Positions 5,674-6,844 of a DNA stretch of 6,844 bases are shown here, in pieces. The stretch lies in contig JANXSA010000637.1 of NCBI GenBank assembly GCA_025352915.1, forward strand, positions 1 to 6,844. The letters run 5' to 3'. Under the pieces are notes generated by a model that was not told the DNA's origin, made no database searches, and saw only the letters and a program-made list of their open reading frames with translations. The stretch is from Rhodospirillales bacterium. Lineage in GTDB: Bacteria > Pseudomonadota > Alphaproteobacteria > Acetobacterales > Acetobacteraceae. Numbering within the stretch: the stretch's first letter is position 1; each line of letters starts with the position of its first letter. The translations under genes and the position numbers were made by a program.

Positions 5674-6675
5674 CTAGAGGAAATCGCGCAGCAGCGGCAC
5701 GAGTGGCCGATCGGCTTCCGGCATCTTGTACTCGCCTAGTTTGTCTTTGTGCACCCAGGCCAGAGTTTGTCCTTCGCGGCCGGTGGGGGAGCCCTTCCAG
5801 CGGCGGCAGACGTAGAGCGGCATCAGCAGGTGAAAACGTTCGTAGCCGTGGGAGGCGAAGAACAGGGGGGCGAGGCAGGCCGCGGTGACGTCGATGCCGA
5901 GTTCTTCCTTGAGTTCGCGGATCAGGGCGGCTTCCGGGGTTTCGCCGGGGTTGAGTTTGCCGCCGGGGAATTCCCAGAGGCCGGCCATTTTCTTGCCCTC
6001 CGGGCGTTTGGCGAGGAGGACGCGGCCGTCGAGGTCGACGAGGGCACAGGCGGCGACGAGGAGGATGGGCTTCTCCTGGCCCTCTTCGGGGTCGGGACCG
6101 GATTGGCCGAAGAGGTCGTCTCGTGTGGCTTCGAAGCGGAGGACTTTGTGTTCACCGCCCCGTGCCTGGAAGGTTTCCATGGCCTCGCCGACATGACGGA
6201 AGCCGATGCGGCGGAGGACGGCGATCGAGCCGGGATTGTCGGTGGCGACGGTGGCTTCGAGGCGTTCGAGGTCGAGGTTGGCGAGTGCCCAGCGGGCGAG
6301 GCGGCCGGCGGCTTCACTGGCGACGCCGTGGCCCCAGAAGCGGCGGCCGACCCAGTAGCCGAGGCGGGCGGTTCTGGTGGCGGGGTCGAGGCGCAGGCCG
6401 GCACCGCCGATGACGACTTCTTTTTCGGCCTCGTGGCCGGTGATGGCGAGGTGGTAGGCGCGGTTGTCGGCCAGGGAGGCGTGGGTGGAGGCGATCCATT
6501 CGTCGGCGAGGTCGCGGGAATAGGGGAAGGGGACGGCGGCGAGGGTGCGGCAGACTTCCCAGTCGTTGATCAGGCGATGCAGCTCGGCTGCGTCCTCGGG
6601 AGCGAAGGGGCGCAGGGTCAGGCGCTCGGTGGTGAGCGGGGGGAAGGTGGTCATGGTGGGGGCCGGATGCGGCAT
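5674..6675 (-). CDS. GNAT acetyltransferase fused to a MutT-type Nudix hydrolase
   Basis: The product is 333 residues with two domains. Residues 14-185 are a RimJ/RimL-type GNAT domain: TERLTLRPF at 16-24, the acetyl-CoA loop RFWGHGVASEA (112-122), and ATDNPGSIAVLRRIGF (144-159). After a short charged linker (about 186-202), residues 203-333 are a Nudix domain with a perfect box, Gly239-x5-Glu245-x7-Arg253-Glu254-Leu-x-Glu257-Glu258-x-Gly260-Ile, and the MutT-like LLAKRPEGKKMAGLWEFPGG just before it. Expected chemistry is acyl transfer to an amine (possibly a protein N-terminus or small molecule) plus hydrolysis of a damaged nucleoside triphosphate such as 8-oxo-dGTP; exact substrates are unknown. 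Both active sites look intact. An in-frame TAA at 6679-6681 limits the start to the ATG at 6675 or the one at 6654 (326 residues), where homology begins soon after. Neither has a clear ribosome site. It is the first gene of a unit with the CinA-like gene. Confidence 0.93.
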   Translation of the reverse strand: MPHPAPTMTTFPPLTTERLTLRPFAPEDAAELHRLINDWEVCRTLAAVPFPYSRDLADEWIASTHASLADNRAYHLAITGHEAEKEVVIGGAGLRLDPATRTARLGYWVGRRFWGHGVASEAAGRLARWALANLDLERLEATVATDNPGSIAVLRRIGFRHVGEAMETFQARGGEHKVLRFEATRDDLFGQSGPDPEEGQEKPILLVAACALVDLDGRVLLAKRPEGKKMAGLWEFPGGKLNPGETPEAALIRELKEELGIDVTAACLAPLFFASHGYERFHLLMPLYVCRRWKGSPTGREGQTLAWVHKDKLGEYKMPEADRPLVPLLRDFL

Positions 6676-6718
6676 TGGTTATGGAGTGCCGAATTGTGGC
6701 ACGCGCCGCAAGGGTTGG

Positions 6719-6733
6719 TTATTGATACGATAA
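6719..6733. promoter_or_regulatory. AT-rich near-palindrome upstream of the GNAT-Nudix gene
   Basis: TTATTG (6719-6724) and CGATAA (6728-6733) form inverted arms with one mismatch around ATA. It lies 43 bases before the ATG at 6675 inside the most AT-rich patch of this end, a fitting position for an operator or core promoter. There is no repeat copy to confirm a binding site. Confidence 0.25.
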
Positions 6734-6766
6734 TGGAACAATAGGGGCGTGCTGGGGCTTTGGGGG

Positions 6767-6801
6767 TCATGCGGGTTTTATTTTTGGAGCGAAGCGCATG
6801 A
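6767..6801. repeat. 7-bp inverted repeat TCATGCG / CGCATGA
   Basis: TCATGCG (6767-6773) and CGCATGA (6795-6801) are perfect inverted copies separated by 21 bases that include the T-rich GTTTTATTTTT. It could form a weak hairpin or mark the ends of a small repeat unit. Function is not visible from the sequence. Confidence 0.4.
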
Positions 6802-6802
6802 A

Positions 6803-6838
6803 GGGCCAGGGGCGGGGGCGGGCTTGGGGGTAGAGGGG
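6803..6838 (+). other. cluster of six G tracts (potential G-quadruplex)
   Basis: G tracts of 3, 4, 5, 3, 5 and 4 bases occur at 6803-6805, 6809-6812, 6814-6818, 6820-6822, 6826-6830 and 6835-6838, with loops of 1 to 4 bases. This satisfies the usual four-tract G-quadruplex pattern on the + strand with room to spare. It lies upstream of the GNAT-Nudix gene on that gene's template side. Confidence 0.55.
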
Positions 6839-6844
6839 CAGGAG

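Larger units (their letters stand above)
6676..6844. other. 169-base terminal region without a convincing gene
   Basis: Reading frames on both strands are short or low-complexity. On the minus strand a frame open from the window edge ends at a TGA after the codons MRFAPKIKPA and could be the tail of a gene outside the window, but the sequence is Pro/Arg-rich and unlike a conserved protein end. The region contains an AT-rich patch (about 6714-6743), a 7-bp inverted repeat and a run of G tracts, each described separately. The promoter of the GNAT-Nudix/CinA unit should be here, but I cannot place -35 and -10 boxes with confidence. Confidence 0.5.

Noticed and set aside
4952..5677. 241-codon + strand frame opposite the CinA-like gene
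   Set aside because: Gly/Asp/Ala-rich, motif-free and fully antisense to a gene with clear MoCF motifs.
5749..6744. 331-codon + strand frame opposite the GNAT-Nudix gene
   Set aside because: Gly/Glu/Ala-rich low-complexity translation, antisense to two intact catalytic domains.
1..6844. CRISPR array, tRNA, rRNA, insertion sequence or phage gene
   Set aside because: I looked for spaced direct repeats, cloverleaf-like stretches, transposase or integrase motifs and terminal inverted repeats and saw none; the only tandem DNA repeat is the 15-bp pair near the start.

Overview
The window is very GC-rich, densely coded chromosomal DNA. Its gene content and intergenic repeat style suggest an alphaproteobacterium, most likely Acetobacteraceae or another Rhodospirillales member. 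That assignment rests on protein flavour (a TPR/GT9-type fusion, a GNAT-Nudix fusion) and on a T-run/A-run palindrome after moaE that I recall from such genomes. It is an inference. I see no IS element, phage gene, CRISPR array, tRNA or rRNA.

Layout. Bases 1-150 are the 3' end of an unrecognised + strand gene. A 113-base gap follows, with a perfect 15-bp tandem duplication that can form alternative hairpins. Next is a tightly packed + strand unit of a small proline-rich lipoprotein (264-842), moaD (847-1113) and moaE (1115-1582). MoaD and MoaE are the two subunits of molybdopterin synthase. A 121-base gap opens with an A/T palindrome. It is followed by a 606-residue protein with nine tandem TPRs fused to a GT9/heptosyltransferase-like domain (1704-3524), then a polytopic membrane protein with a TTG start (3589-4950).

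The last third is on the minus strand. A two-gene unit reads leftward: a GNAT-Nudix fusion (6675 to 5674), then, 8 bases later, a stand-alone CinA N-terminal (COG1058, MoCF-fold) protein (5665 to 4898). The CinA-like gene runs 53 bp tail-to-tail into the membrane-protein gene. The final 169 bases hold no convincing gene; they contain an AT-rich near-palindrome, a 7-bp inverted repeat and a strong G-run cluster.

How the genes fit together. MoaD carries the C-terminal Gly-Gly that becomes the thiocarboxylate sulfur donor; MoaE supplies the catalytic lysines that turn cPMP into molybdopterin. The TPR-glycosyltransferase and the membrane protein may act together in envelope or protein glycosylation, which is inferred from adjacency and fold only. 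The GNAT-Nudix/CinA pair looks like nucleotide housecleaning: a MutT-like domain beside a domain whose family includes ADP-ribose pyrophosphatases. Nothing here proves a wholly new system. The best leads are the lipoprotein heading the moaDE unit, the membrane protein of unknown function next to the TPR-GT fusion, and the GNAT-Nudix/CinA-N pair.
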